Of a stretch of DNA of 64,000 bases, positions 27,521-36,253 are shown piece after piece. The stretch lies in contig CAWAWM010000009.1 in the NCBI GenBank assembly GCA_963785765.1, positions 124,001 to 188,000 of the forward strand, read 5' to 3'. The notes under the pieces were generated by a model. It was not told where the DNA came from and ran no database searches. It saw nothing but the letters and a program-made list of their open reading frames with translations. Each line of letters starts with the position of its first letter. The stretch's first letter is position 1. Source of the stretch: DATBGO01 sp963785765 (lineage in GTDB: Bacteria > Actinomycetota > Actinomycetes > Streptosporangiales > Streptosporangiaceae). The translations under genes were made by a program, and so were the position numbers.

Positions 27521-27569
27521 TAGGTGGCGGCTGAGTTTTGAGTGCAGCGGATCCGGGCACGGATCAGGC

Positions 27570-27797
27570 ATGCGCACGGACAGGTCGGCTCGCCGTGGCC
27601 TCGCCATTGCCGTAGGCATCGCGGCTATTTTCGACCTGACCGGTGCGATCACGTACCGGGTGATGCATCCCATTCTCCCGGATCCGCCAGCGCGGAAAAC
27701 AGACCCGTTCCAGTCGGCGATGGCGACGATTCTGTCAGCGCATCGCGATGCGGTCACGCACGCGCGGGACAAGAGCGGCGTGACTCTAGCCGAGTGA
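27570..27797 (+). CDS. Small membrane protein, function unknown
   Basis: 75 aa from ATG 27570: a basic start (MRTDRSARRG), one hydrophobic helix (LAIAVGIAAIFDLTGAITYRVM), then PDPPARKTDPFQSAM and a short charged tail. The stop overlaps the next gene's GTG (GTGA, 27794-27797), so the two products are probably made together at the membrane. The ribosome site is weak (AGGC directly before the ATG). No known family; orthologues in other actinobacteria would confirm that it is real. Confidence 0.55.
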   Translation: MRTDRSARRGLAIAVGIAAIFDLTGAITYRVMHPILPDPPARKTDPFQSAMATILSAHRDAVTHARDKSGVTLAE

Positions 27798-28942
27798 GCG
27801 ACAGCGACCGGATGCCGGGGGCCACGGAGCCCGCTACCGGAAAGAACCCGTCCGTGACCGCTATCGGCGGCGCTGCTACCGGCGCCACCCCCGGAGCACC
27901 CAGCGGAGGCACCGCCATCGGAGCCACCACCGCAGCACCCAGCGCAGGCAATCCCATCGGGCCGAGCACATCAGCGCCCAGCGCGGGCCATCCCATTGGG
28001 CCCGGCACCGGGACCGGTCCCGCGGGACCAGGACCGATCGGGACGACCCCCACGGGCGCCGGTCGCGGCCGGGCGGCCAGCGGGCCCAGCCCGTCCGGAA
28101 CCGCCACGGGACCCGGGACGGGCCGAGGCGGGGCGGCCAGCGGGCCCAGCCCGTCCGGAACCGCCACGGGACCCGGGACGGGCCGAGGCGGGGCGGCCAG
28201 CGGGCCCAGCCCGTCCGGAACCGCCACGGGACCCGGGACGGGCCGAGGCGGGGCGGCCAGCGGGCCCAGCCCGTCCGGAACCGCCATGGGACCTGGATCC
28301 GGCCCGTCCGGGACCGCCATGGGACCCGGATCCGGCCCGTCCGGGACCGCTACCGGAGCGCGCCCGTCCGGAACGGCTCCGGGAACCGGGCCGAGCGGAG
28401 CCGTGCCGGGCGCGGGTCCTGCCGGTGCCGCCACCGGAGGCACCACGACCATGGCCAGCTCGACGAGGGTCGCCGCTGACGGTGACTCCGCAGTCGTCGC
28501 CGACAGCGAAGTTGATCAAGTTGCCGACATGGTGCTGGCGCGGATCAGGGACAAGCTCGACGACAGCAGGGACGCGCCGCCGGAGATACCGTCCGCCGAG
28601 CATGCCATCGCGCTGCGGGAGCAGGCGCCTGAGCTCTATGACCTGTGGCTCAAGATTGCCCAGGAAAAGGCCGCTACCGAGAACTACGTCGACCGGGCGC
28701 CGTATGAGATTCCTGAGCGGCTCGCGGCGAGCGGCAGGCCGAGGGCGCTGGGTGCGCTGATCATCGTGTTGTCGTTCTGCGGTTACCTGGCCTGGCTCGG
28801 CGGCCCCGGACCCTATATCGGCGGCCTGATCGCCGTTCTCGACCTGGGCGCGATGTTCGGCATGTTTTTCGGGCTCCGGCCCGAGGGACTGCCGCAGACC
28901 GAGCGAGCCGCAAGCAAGCGGCTGTTACCAGCCGGCGCGTGA
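27794..28942 (+). CDS. DUF2335-like membrane protein with long Gly/Pro/Ser/Thr repeat region
   Basis: 382 aa. Residues 1-215 are low complexity, mostly G, P, S, T and A, including three identical 20-residue units encoded by a perfect 60-bp repeat (unit begins GPSPSGTATGPGTGRGGAAS). The C-terminal part has an acidic helix (DQVADMVLARIRDKLDDS), APELYDLWLKIAQEKAATENYV, and two membrane helices (LGALIIVLSFCGYLAWL and YIGGLIAVLDLGAMFGMFFG). That layout resembles DUF2335 predicted membrane proteins. The GTG start is coupled to the small membrane protein. The repeat region could be a flexible spacer. No enzymatic motif is present. Confidence 0.68.
   Translation: MSDSDRMPGATEPATGKNPSVTAIGGAATGATPGAPSGGTAIGATTAAPSAGNPIGPSTSAPSAGHPIGPGTGTGPAGPGPIGTTPTGAGRGRAASGPSPSGTATGPGTGRGGAASGPSPSGTATGPGTGRGGAASGPSPSGTATGPGTGRGGAASGPSPSGTAMGPGSGPSGTAMGPGSGPSGTATGARPSGTAPGTGPSGAVPGAGPAGAATGGTTTMASSTRVAADGDSAVVADSEVDQVADMVLARIRDKLDDSRDAPPEIPSAEHAIALREQAPELYDLWLKIAQEKAATENYVDRAPYEIPERLAASGRPRALGALIIVLSFCGYLAWLGGPGPYIGGLIAVLDLGAMFGMFFGLRPEGLPQTERAASKRLLPAGA
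28071..28350 (+). repeat. In-frame 60-bp and 33-bp tandem repeats
   Basis: Bases 28081-28140, 28141-28200 and 28201-28260 are identical, flanked by partial copies (28071-28080 and 28261-28290). A second array with a 33-bp period containing ATGGGACC(T/C)GGATCCGGCC follows to about 28350. Both periods are multiples of three, so the frame is preserved. Identity without drift indicates recent expansion or homogenisation. Confidence 0.9.
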
Positions 28943-29024
28943 GTCTCAGCCAGCCGGCGGTTACCGGCAAGCCTGGGTCCTGGCCCGGGCACCGGGCTGG
29001 CGCAGAACTCGTCGCATCGCCGTC

Positions 29025-29065
29025 ACGTGCTACAAGTCTTTGACGTTAGCAGCGATTGATGTAGA
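29025..29065 (+). promoter_or_regulatory. PaaX-type bipartite operator upstream of the aryl-CoA ligase
   Basis: ACGTGCTACA-N25-TGTAGA. The same 10-base and 6-base blocks at the same 25-bp spacing occur, inverted, at 31993-32033 before boxC. The core CTACA-N25-TGTAG is a dyad. The right half overlaps the -10 box, as expected for a repressor, and the PaaX-family gene lies between the two sites. Confidence 0.65.
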
Positions 29066-29075
29066 TTGCGGCCTG
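29040..29075 (+). promoter_or_regulatory. Leaderless promoter of the aryl-CoA ligase
   Basis: TTGACG (29040-29045), a 16-bp spacer and TAGATT (29062-29067) form a good promoter whose +1 falls on GTG 29075, 7 nt after the -10. No Shine-Dalgarno is present. The operator half-site TGTAGA (29060-29065) lies over the -10. Confidence 0.6.
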
Positions 29076-31132
29076 TGAGACGGGCAGCGGGCGCGACGCC
29101 TGGACCAGAGCCTGCGTCCGCACTCGGCCCGGTCGGCGCCCGGCTGTTCGCACCGCCGTCGACCACTGCCACATGGCGCGACAACGGATCGGTCATCCTG
29201 CGATCGCGGACCCCGCTCGGTGCGTACGCCGACAGCATGGCGCAGCTGTTCCGGGCCGCGGCGGACAGGAACCCGGACCGGGTGCTGGCCGCCCAGCGCG
29301 ATGGCGACGGCTGGCGCACCATCACCTATGGCGCGGCCCGCCGACAGGTTGACGGGCTCGCCCAGGCGCTGCTGGACGAGGCAGGAACGGGCACGGGCAG
29401 TACCGCACGTGCCGGCGCTGGCACGGGCACAGCTGCGAGCGCAGCCGCTGCACCAGCCGTTGGCACGGGCGGCTCCGGTACCGGCAGGCCGGTGCTCATC
29501 CTGTCCGGCAACTCGATCGAGCACCTGCTGCTGACCCTCGCGTGTTACACGATCGGCAGTCCCGTCGTCCCGGTCAGCACCGCCTACTCGCTGCTCACCA
29601 CCGACTACGCGAAGCTGCGCGCCATGGCCGACCTGATCGGCCCCGCGGTCGTGTTTGCCGACGACGGCGACGCCTACGCCGGTGCGCTCGACGCCGTCAG
29701 CGCGGGCCGCGCCGTCGTCACCAGCTCCGGCGGGGCCGGCCGCGGGCACCTCGGCCGTTTCGACGAGCTCGCGGGCACCGCTGCGACCGGTCGCGTCGAG
29801 GACCGCTGCGCCGCCGTTGGCCCGGACACCGTCGCGAAGATCCTTTTCACGTCCGGATCCACCGGCCATCCCAAGGGCGTGCTCAACACCCACCGGATGC
29901 TCTGCGCCAACCAGCAGATGATCAGGCAGGTCTGGCCGTTCCTCGCCGACGAGCCGCCGGTCCTGCTCGACTGGCTGCCGTGGAGCCATACGTTCGGCGG
30001 CAATCACAACCTCCACCAGGTCATCGCGAACGGCGGATCGCTGTGGATCGACGACGGCCGGCCAGCGCCAGGACTGATCGAGCGCACCGTGCGCAACCTC
30101 GCGGATGTAAGCCCGACGATCTACTACAGCGTGCCGGCCGGGTATGCCGCGCTGCTGCCGTTCCTGCAGGCGGATGCCGACCTGGCGCAACGGTTCTTCG
30201 CTCGGCTGCGGATAGCGTTCTTCGCCGCGGCCGCACTGCCCCAGCAGCTCTGGGACGCGATCAGCGCACTGGCCGCCGCCACTGGCTCGGCCGCCCCGAT
30301 GACCACCTCGTGGGGCGCCACCGAGACCGCGCCCGCCGCTACCTCGGCCCATTTCGCCAGCGGGCGTTCCGACTGCATCGGGGTGCCGCTGCCCGGCGTG
30401 ACGGTCAAGCTGGCGCCGGTCGCGGGACGAATGGAGATCCGGGTCCAGGGGCCGACGGTCACGCCCGGTTATCTCGGTGCTCCCGACCAGACCGAGGCGG
30501 CCTTCGACGCGGAGGGTTTCTATCTGACTGGCGACGCGGTCCAGCTGGTGGACCGCGGTGACCTGAACGCGGGCCTGCGCTTCGATGGCCGGATCGCGGA
30601 GGACTTCAAGCTGGCCACCGGTACCTGGGTACGGGTCGGCACGCTGCGGGTCGCCCTGCTGTCGGCGGCCGACGGCCTGTTCCAGGACGTCGTGCTGACG
30701 GGCCGGGACGCCGGGTTCATCGGGGCACTTGGCTGGCTCAATCCCCGCCAGGCCGCACGGATCGCCGGCCCAGCGGGCGGCGCCGCTGGCACCGCGAGGG
30801 GCACCGCGGCGGGCCCGGCCGGCGGCGCTGGCGAATCGCCGGATGCCGACGCGCTGGTGGCCGATCCCGGCGTCCGGGCCGCGGCGGCCGCCGCGCTGGG
30901 CCGCTTCAACGCGGGGCGGAGCGGTAGCTCGCAACGGATCGAGAGGCTGCTGCTGCTGACCGAGCCGGCGTCGTTCCCGGCCGGGGAGATCACCGACAAG
31001 GGCTACCTCAACCAGCGAGCTGTGCTGGACCGGCGAGCCCGGTGGGTGGCCGCGCTGCACGCGCAGAGTCCGGGGCCCGAGATCATCGAGCCGGTCCCGC
31101 CGGCCAGCCAGCTCCCCGGCAGTCGCCGGTGA
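29075..31132 (+). CDS. Feruloyl-CoA synthase-like aryl-CoA ligase of the box operon
   Basis: ANL-superfamily adenylating enzyme, 685 aa from the leaderless GTG 29075. The ATP motif ILFTSGSTGHPKGVLNT is near residue 258. LLDWLPWSHTFGGNHNLHQV, TTSWGATETAPAATSAHFASG and FYLTGDAVQLVDRGDLNAGLRFDGRIAEDFKLATGTWVRVG match feruloyl-CoA synthases. It is longer than usual because of Ala/Gly/Thr-rich insertions near residues 100-135 and 565-590. The context (PaaX, BoxC, BoxB) suggests that it activates benzoate or a related acid to the CoA thioester, so feruloyl specificity is not assumed. Its stop overlaps the paaX start (GTGA). Confidence 0.82.
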   Translation: MRRAAGATPGPEPASALGPVGARLFAPPSTTATWRDNGSVILRSRTPLGAYADSMAQLFRAAADRNPDRVLAAQRDGDGWRTITYGAARRQVDGLAQALLDEAGTGTGSTARAGAGTGTAASAAAAPAVGTGGSGTGRPVLILSGNSIEHLLLTLACYTIGSPVVPVSTAYSLLTTDYAKLRAMADLIGPAVVFADDGDAYAGALDAVSAGRAVVTSSGGAGRGHLGRFDELAGTAATGRVEDRCAAVGPDTVAKILFTSGSTGHPKGVLNTHRMLCANQQMIRQVWPFLADEPPVLLDWLPWSHTFGGNHNLHQVIANGGSLWIDDGRPAPGLIERTVRNLADVSPTIYYSVPAGYAALLPFLQADADLAQRFFARLRIAFFAAAALPQQLWDAISALAAATGSAAPMTTSWGATETAPAATSAHFASGRSDCIGVPLPGVTVKLAPVAGRMEIRVQGPTVTPGYLGAPDQTEAAFDAEGFYLTGDAVQLVDRGDLNAGLRFDGRIAEDFKLATGTWVRVGTLRVALLSAADGLFQDVVLTGRDAGFIGALGWLNPRQAARIAGPAGGAAGTARGTAAGPAGGAGESPDADALVADPGVRAAAAAALGRFNAGRSGSSQRIERLLLLTEPASFPAGEITDKGYLNQRAVLDRRARWVAALHAQSPGPEIIEPVPPASQLPGSRR

Positions 31133-31989
31133 ACACCAGCCTGGAAGTCCCGGCCCCGGTCCTGTCCCGGCGGCGCGAAGTGGGCGAGGCGAGTTCCCGC
31201 TCGCTGCTGATGACCTTGCTGGGCGAGTTCGTGCTGCCCGGCGAGGGCGCGGTGTGGACCTCGGTCCTGATCCGCGCCCTGGCCATGTTCTCGGTGGAAG
31301 AGAAATCAGCCCGCCAGGCCCTGGCGCGCATCGCGGCTGAGGGCTGGCTGACGGCGCACCGGCAGGGCAGGCGGGTGCGCTGGGAGCTGACCGCCGCCGG
31401 GCGCGGCCTGCTGACCGACGGCGCCGAGCGGATCTACTCCTTCGGCCGGGACCAGGGTCGCTGGAATCACACCTGGCTGGTGCTGCTCGTCACGGTGCCC
31501 GAAGTCAAGCGGGACCTGCGGCACCGGTTGCGCACCAGGCTGTCCTGGGCCGGGTTCGGCTCCCCGTCGCCGGGGGTGTGGGTCACGCCGGACACCACGC
31601 GCGAGCCCGAGGCCAGGCAGATTCTCGACGAGCTTGGCCTGGCCGCCGGCGCGATGTCGTTCGTGGCCGGCTACGGCTCGATCGGCTCGCCAGGGTCGGT
31701 GGCTGCGCAGGCCTGGGACCTGGCCGCGGTGGCCGCCCGCTATGAGGCGTTCATCGCCGAATTCAGCGCCCTGGCGCCCGGCACGGCGCAGGAAACGCTG
31801 ATCGCCGCCACCAAGCTGGTGCACGAATGGCGCAGGTTCCCGTTCCTGGACCCCCAGCTCCCGGTCGAGCTGTTGCCCGCCCACTGGAGCGGGACCAGGG
31901 CGGCCAGGCTCTTCGACTCCAGGCACGCCGCCTGGGCACCGCGGGCGCAGCTGTGCTGGGACGCGCTGACCGCTGAGGAGACGTCCTGA
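31129..31989 (+). CDS. paaX: PaaX-family transcriptional repressor
   Basis: 286 aa with the three PaaX parts: an N-terminal winged helix (SSRSLLMTLLGEFVLPGEGAVWTSVLIRALAMFSVEEKSARQALARIAAEGWL), a central Cas2-like domain (WLVLLVTVPEVKRDLRHRLRTRLSWAGFGSPSPGVWV) and the C-terminal PaaX_C domain (ATKLVHEWRRFPFLDPQLPVELLPAHWSG). PaaX proteins sense aryl-CoA thioesters, so benzoyl-CoA or the ligase product is the likely inducer. GTG 31129 overlaps the ligase stop. Matching bipartite operators flank the ligase-paaX pair, which predicts autoregulation and control of boxC-boxB. Confidence 0.88.
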   Translation: MNTSLEVPAPVLSRRREVGEASSRSLLMTLLGEFVLPGEGAVWTSVLIRALAMFSVEEKSARQALARIAAEGWLTAHRQGRRVRWELTAAGRGLLTDGAERIYSFGRDQGRWNHTWLVLLVTVPEVKRDLRHRLRTRLSWAGFGSPSPGVWVTPDTTREPEARQILDELGLAAGAMSFVAGYGSIGSPGSVAAQAWDLAAVAARYEAFIAEFSALAPGTAQETLIAATKLVHEWRRFPFLDPQLPVELLPAHWSGTRAARLFDSRHAAWAPRAQLCWDALTAEETS

Positions 31990-31992
31990 CTT

Positions 31993-32033
31993 TCTACATA
32001 ATGCCGAACCTTGCGCAGATTGCTGTAGCACGT
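31993..32033 (+). promoter_or_regulatory. PaaX-type bipartite operator upstream of boxC (inverted copy)
   Basis: TCTACA-N25-TGTAGCACGT, the exact reverse complement layout of the operator at 29025-29065. It spans a promoter with TTGCGC (32011-32016), a 17-bp spacer and CAGTAT (32034-32039). The predicted leader to the boxC ATG is about 44 nt and includes GAGGAG. Confidence 0.65.
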
Positions 32034-32089
32034 CAGTATGGAAGCATCCAGGCTAGCGCCCCGATAACCGGCCGCCGAGGAGCCTGCTC

Positions 32090-33864
32090 ATGACCATCAC
32101 CGGCCCGAACGCCGCAGCCAGCGCGACCGGCGACCGCACAGCCACCGCTGACCCCACAGGTACCGGCGACCCCGCAGCCACCGGCGCAACAGGGCCGGCG
32201 CCAGCCGGTCCGGAGGTCTCGTTCGACACCGAGCCTGGCCACTACCGGCACTGGAAGCTGGCCATCGACGGCGCGGTCGCCACGCTGACGCTCGATGTCG
32301 ACGAGGATGCCGGGATCATGCCCGGCTACGAGCTGAAGATGAACAGCTACGACCTCGGCGTCGACATCGAGCTCTACGACGCCATGCAGCGGCTGCGCTT
32401 CGAGTACCCAGCCGTCAAGGCCGTGGTCGTCACCAGCGGCAAGGACCGGATGTTCTGCGCCGGAGCCAACATCAAGATGCTGGCGCAGGCCTCGCACGCC
32501 TGGAAGGTGAACTTCTGCAAGTTCACCAACGAGACGCGTAACGGCATCGAGGACGCGACCGCCAGCTCTGGCCAGACCTACATCGCGGCCCTGAATGGCA
32601 CCGCGGCGGGCGGCGGATACGAGCTGGCGCTCGCCTGCGACCAGATTGTCCTGGTCGATGACGGCTCCTCGGTGGTGGCGCTGCCCGAGGTGCCGCTGCT
32701 CGGGGTGCTCCCCGGCACCGGCGGCCTGACCAGGCTGGTCGACAAGCGGGGGGTGCGCAGGGACCGGGCGGACGTGTTCGCCACCACCGCCGAAGGCATC
32801 AGGGGCGAGAAGGCCGCGGCCTGGCGGCTGGTCGACGAGACAGTGCGGGCGCGCGACTTCGAAGCCACCGTGGAGCGCCGGGCGCAGGCGGCCGTGGCGG
32901 CCTCGACCCGGCCCGCCGACGGCGGCGGGGTCACGCTCCCGCCGCTGAACCGGGTCACCGACGGCGACGTGACCCGCTACGACCACCTCAGGACCGAAGC
33001 GGACCGGCAGGCCGGCACGGCCACGCTGGTCATCGCGGGCCCGGACCGGGTGCCGTCCTCGCTGGCCGAACTGCACAGCCAGGGCGCCGGCTCCTGGGCG
33101 CTGGCGGTGGTGCGGGAACTCGACGACGCCATCCTGCGGCTGCGGATCAACGAGCCTGGCCTGGGCACCTGGCTGCTGAAGTCCGAAGGCGACCCGGCGA
33201 AGGTCACCGCGACCAGCGCTCTGCTGCTGGCCAACTCCGGTGACTGGCTGGCCAACGAGATCATCCAGTACTGGAAGCGGACCCTGCGCCGCCTCGATAC
33301 CACGTCCAGAAGCCTCATCGCGCTGATCGAGCCGGGCAGCTGCTTCGCGGGCCCGCTGCTCGAGGTGGCGCTGGCCGCCGATCGGCAGTACATGCTGGAC
33401 GGCGTGTTCGAGGAGCGGCCGGCCAGGCCCGGCCCGCGGTCATCAGGCTGGACGACATGAACGCCGGCGCGCTGCCGATGAGCAACGGCCTGACCAGGCT
33501 GGGGGTCAGGTTCCTGCACAATGACGCCGATCTCGCGGCAGCCACCGCGGCGGCCGGCCAGGACCTGACCGCACCGGACGCGGTCAGGCTGGGCCTGGTC
33601 ACCGAGGCGCCGGACGCGCTGGACTGGGCCGACGAGGTGCGCCTGCTCGTCGAGGAACGCGCGAGCTTCTCGCCCGATGCCCTGACCGGCATGGAGGCCA
33701 ACTTCAGGTTCGCCGGCCCGGAGACCTCTGAAACGAAGATCTTCGGCAGGCTGTCGGCCTGGCAGAACTGGGTCTTCCAGCGCCCGAACGCCGCCGGTCC
33801 ACAGGGCGCCCTGTCCCGCTATGGCACCGGCCAGCGCGCGGATTATGACTTCAGGAGGGTCTGA
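32090..33864 (+). pseudogene. boxC: Benzoyl-CoA-dihydrodiol (2,3-epoxide) lyase BoxC, one frame break
   Basis: Crotonase-superfamily enzyme that opens the ring of 2,3-epoxybenzoyl-CoA and releases formate. The joined product is about 591 aa, with a 35-residue Ala/Thr/Gly-rich N-terminal extension. Conserved stretches include HYRHWKLAIDGAVATLTLDVDEDAGI, DRMFCAGANIKML, ALNGTAAGGGYELALACDQIVLVDD and FVFQRP-like AWQNWVFQRPNA. Frame one ends after DGVFEERPARPG; frame two resumes at AVIRLDDMNAGALPMSNGLTRL. One base missing between 33411 and 33440 joins them. GAGGAG lies 7 nt before ATG 32090, and boxB starts 1 bp after the stop. Confidence 0.87.
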
Positions 33865-33865
33865 G

Positions 33866-35377
33866 ATGACTGCTGCCGGAGGTAACCAAGGGACCGCCGC
33901 AAGCGGCGAGCGGACCGGTGCCGGTGATGAGCTGGTCGGCGCGGCGCCAGCGCCGAGCGGCCCGGTCAGCGTCATCGACTACAGCGAGCGCATCCCGAAC
34001 AACGTGGGCCTGGCCACCGACCGCAGGCTGCAGCGCGCGCTGGAGTCCTGGCAGCCGAAGTTCCTGGATTGGTGGACCATGCTCGGGCCGTCGGTCCCGA
34101 CCAGGGATGTCTATCTGCGCACCGCGACCGCGGTGGGCCGGGATGGCTGGGCCAACTTCGCCCGGGTGCCGATGGAGCAGTACCGGTGGGGCATTTTCCT
34201 GTCCGAGCGCGATCCGGACCGGCGCATCGGCTTCGGCAGCCACCTGGGCGAGCCGGCCTGGCAGGAGGTGCCCGGCGAATACCGCAGCGACCTGCGCAGG
34301 CTGCTGGTCATCCAGGGCGACACCGAACCTGCCTCGGTCGAGCAGCAGCGCCATCTCGGCGCGACTGCGCCCAGCCTGTACGACATGCGCAACCTGTTCC
34401 AGGTCAATGTCGAGGAGGGGCGGCATCTGTGGGCGATGGTCTACCTGCTGCACGCCTACTTCGGCCGGGACGGGCGCGAGGAGGCCGAGCAGCTACTCGG
34501 GCGGCACTCGGGTGACCTGGACAGCCCGCGGATCCTCGGCGCGTTCAACGAGGAGACGACCGATTGGCTGTCGTTCTTCATGTTCACCTTCTTCACCGAC
34601 CGGGACGGCAAGTACCAGCTCGGCACGCTGAAGGAGAGCGGCTTCGACCCGCTGGCCCGGACCTGTGAGTTCATGCTCAGGGAAGAGGCCCACCACATGT
34701 TCGTGGGCACCACGGGCGTGCAGCGCACGGTCGAGCGGACCGCCAGCCTGCTGGCCGCGCACGGCACCGATGATCTGTGGCCACACGGCGGCATCCCGCT
34801 GAGCGTGATCCAGAAGTACCTCAATTTCCAGTTCTCCGTCTCGCTCGACCTGTTCGGGTCGGAGACCTCGTCCAATGTGGCCAGTTACTTCACCGCGGGG
34901 CTCAAGGGCAGATGGATGGAGACCCGGCGCCACGATGATCATCTCCTCCGCGACGCGACCATGGCGGTGCCTGTGGTCGGCGATGACGGCATCACCACGC
35001 GCACGGTGCCGATGCTGACCGCGCTCAACCTCGACCTGCGCAACGAGTACACCGCCGACTGCGAGCGCGGGGTGCGGCGCTGGAACCGGGAACTGGAACA
35101 GGCCGGCCTCCCGCAGCGCCTGGTCCTGCCGCACGAGGGCTTCAACCGCAAGGTCGGGGCGTTCGCCGGGCGCCACATCAGCCCGGCAGGCGAGCTGATC
35201 GACGAGCACGCCTGGGCCCGGCAGGCGGACGACTGGCTGCCGACGCCGGACGACCGCGCCGCGGTCGCCGGGCTGATGCGGCCGCATTACGACCCCGGCG
35301 AGTTCGCCAGCTGGATCGCCCCGCCCGGCGTCGGCATCAATGACCTGCCGGTCGAGTACGACTACGTGCGGTTCTGA
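33866..35377 (+). CDS. boxB: Benzoyl-CoA 2,3-epoxidase, oxygenase component BoxB
   Basis: Soluble diiron oxygenase (503 aa) that epoxidises benzoyl-CoA. Predicted iron ligands are visible in EEGRHLW near residue 181, NEETTDWLSFFM near 228 and LREEAHHMF near 272, all on a four-helix bundle. The N-terminus has a 40-residue Gly/Ala-rich extension before IDYSERIPNNVGLA. AGGAGG precedes ATG 33866, which follows the boxC stop directly. The reductase component BoxA is not in the window, so electrons must come from elsewhere. The downstream amidohydrolase starts 1 bp after its stop. Confidence 0.9.
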   Translation: MTAAGGNQGTAASGERTGAGDELVGAAPAPSGPVSVIDYSERIPNNVGLATDRRLQRALESWQPKFLDWWTMLGPSVPTRDVYLRTATAVGRDGWANFARVPMEQYRWGIFLSERDPDRRIGFGSHLGEPAWQEVPGEYRSDLRRLLVIQGDTEPASVEQQRHLGATAPSLYDMRNLFQVNVEEGRHLWAMVYLLHAYFGRDGREEAEQLLGRHSGDLDSPRILGAFNEETTDWLSFFMFTFFTDRDGKYQLGTLKESGFDPLARTCEFMLREEAHHMFVGTTGVQRTVERTASLLAAHGTDDLWPHGGIPLSVIQKYLNFQFSVSLDLFGSETSSNVASYFTAGLKGRWMETRRHDDHLLRDATMAVPVVGDDGITTRTVPMLTALNLDLRNEYTADCERGVRRWNRELEQAGLPQRLVLPHEGFNRKVGAFAGRHISPAGELIDEHAWARQADDWLPTPDDRAAVAGLMRPHYDPGEFASWIAPPGVGINDLPVEYDYVRF

Positions 35378-35378
35378 G

Positions 35379-36239
35379 ATGCTGGACGGCCAGCTGTTCG
35401 TCGACGCGCACACGCACGTGTCCAAGATGCCGACCTCGCCGGACTGGATCTCCTGGGCGCAGACCTTCGGCGGCGGCATCCCCAGGGAGCTGTTCGACGC
35501 CGACGGGGCGCCGGTACCCGAGCTGATCGACGAGCACTTCGCCCGGCAGGGCGTCGACCATGTGCTGCTGTTCGCCGAGTACAGCCCGAAGGTGGCCGAG
35601 CTGCAGCCGATCGAGGATGTGCTCCCGCTGGTCGAGCTCAACCCGGTCAGGTTCCGCCCGGTGGCCAACATCAACCCGCACCTGCACTACCCGGTGGCCC
35701 GGGAGCTGGCCAGGCAGGTGAGCCTGGGCGCGGTGGCGCTGAAAGTACACCCGGTGCACGGCGGCTTCGAGGCTCGCGACCGGATGCTCTACCCGGCCTA
35801 TTCCTGGGCGGAAGAGCGCGGCCTGCCGCTGATCGTGCACTGCGGGACGTCCATCTTCGCCGGGTCGTCGAACAGCTACGCCGACCCGGCGCTGCTTGCC
35901 GATGTGTTCAGGGACTTCCCCGCGCTCACCGTGGTGCTGGCGCACGGCGGCCGGGGCTGGTGGTATGACGAGGCCGCGTTCCTCGCGCTGTCCAATCCGA
36001 ACATCTGGATCGACGTCTCCGGCCTGCCCCCGCAGCGGCTGCCCGACTACTACGGGCGGTCACTGCAACGGCTCGGCAGCAGGCTGGTGTTCGGCACCGA
36101 CTGGCCGGGCGTGCCCGGCGTCGAGCGCAACGCCCGGGCCCTGGAGAAGGCCCTGCTGGAGGCCGGCTGTACGGCGGACCAGGTGGCAGCCGCCTGGGGC
36201 GGCAACGCGGCGCGCATCTTCGGCCTGGCCACGACCTAG
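35379..36239 (+). CDS. Amidohydrolase family 2 protein of the box operon
   Basis: 286-aa TIM-barrel metal hydrolase. The first metal motif is VDAHTHVSKM at the N-terminus; KVHPVHGGFEARD, LIVHCGTSIFAGSS and VVLAHGGRGWWYDEA supply further histidines, and VFGTDWPGVPG holds the catalytic aspartate. Family members decarboxylate or hydrolyse aromatic and ring-opened acids. It starts 1 bp after the boxB stop, so it almost certainly belongs to the same mRNA and pathway. Its substrate is unknown; a ring-cleavage product downstream of BoxC is one possibility. Confidence 0.8.
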   Translation: MLDGQLFVDAHTHVSKMPTSPDWISWAQTFGGGIPRELFDADGAPVPELIDEHFARQGVDHVLLFAEYSPKVAELQPIEDVLPLVELNPVRFRPVANINPHLHYPVARELARQVSLGAVALKVHPVHGGFEARDRMLYPAYSWAEERGLPLIVHCGTSIFAGSSNSYADPALLADVFRDFPALTVVLAHGGRGWWYDEAAFLALSNPNIWIDVSGLPPQRLPDYYGRSLQRLGSRLVFGTDWPGVPGVERNARALEKALLEAGCTADQVAAAWGGNAARIFGLATT

Positions 36240-36253
36240 CGGCCCGGGTCCAG

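Noticed and set aside
28071..28350. Regular 60-bp repeats as a CRISPR array
   Set aside because: The repeats are directly tandem with no unique spacers, keep an open reading frame and have no cas genes nearby.
29030..31060. 676-codon open frame on the minus strand opposite the aryl-CoA ligase
   Set aside because: Mirror frame of a conserved ANL enzyme in high-GC DNA; no motif, no ribosome site.
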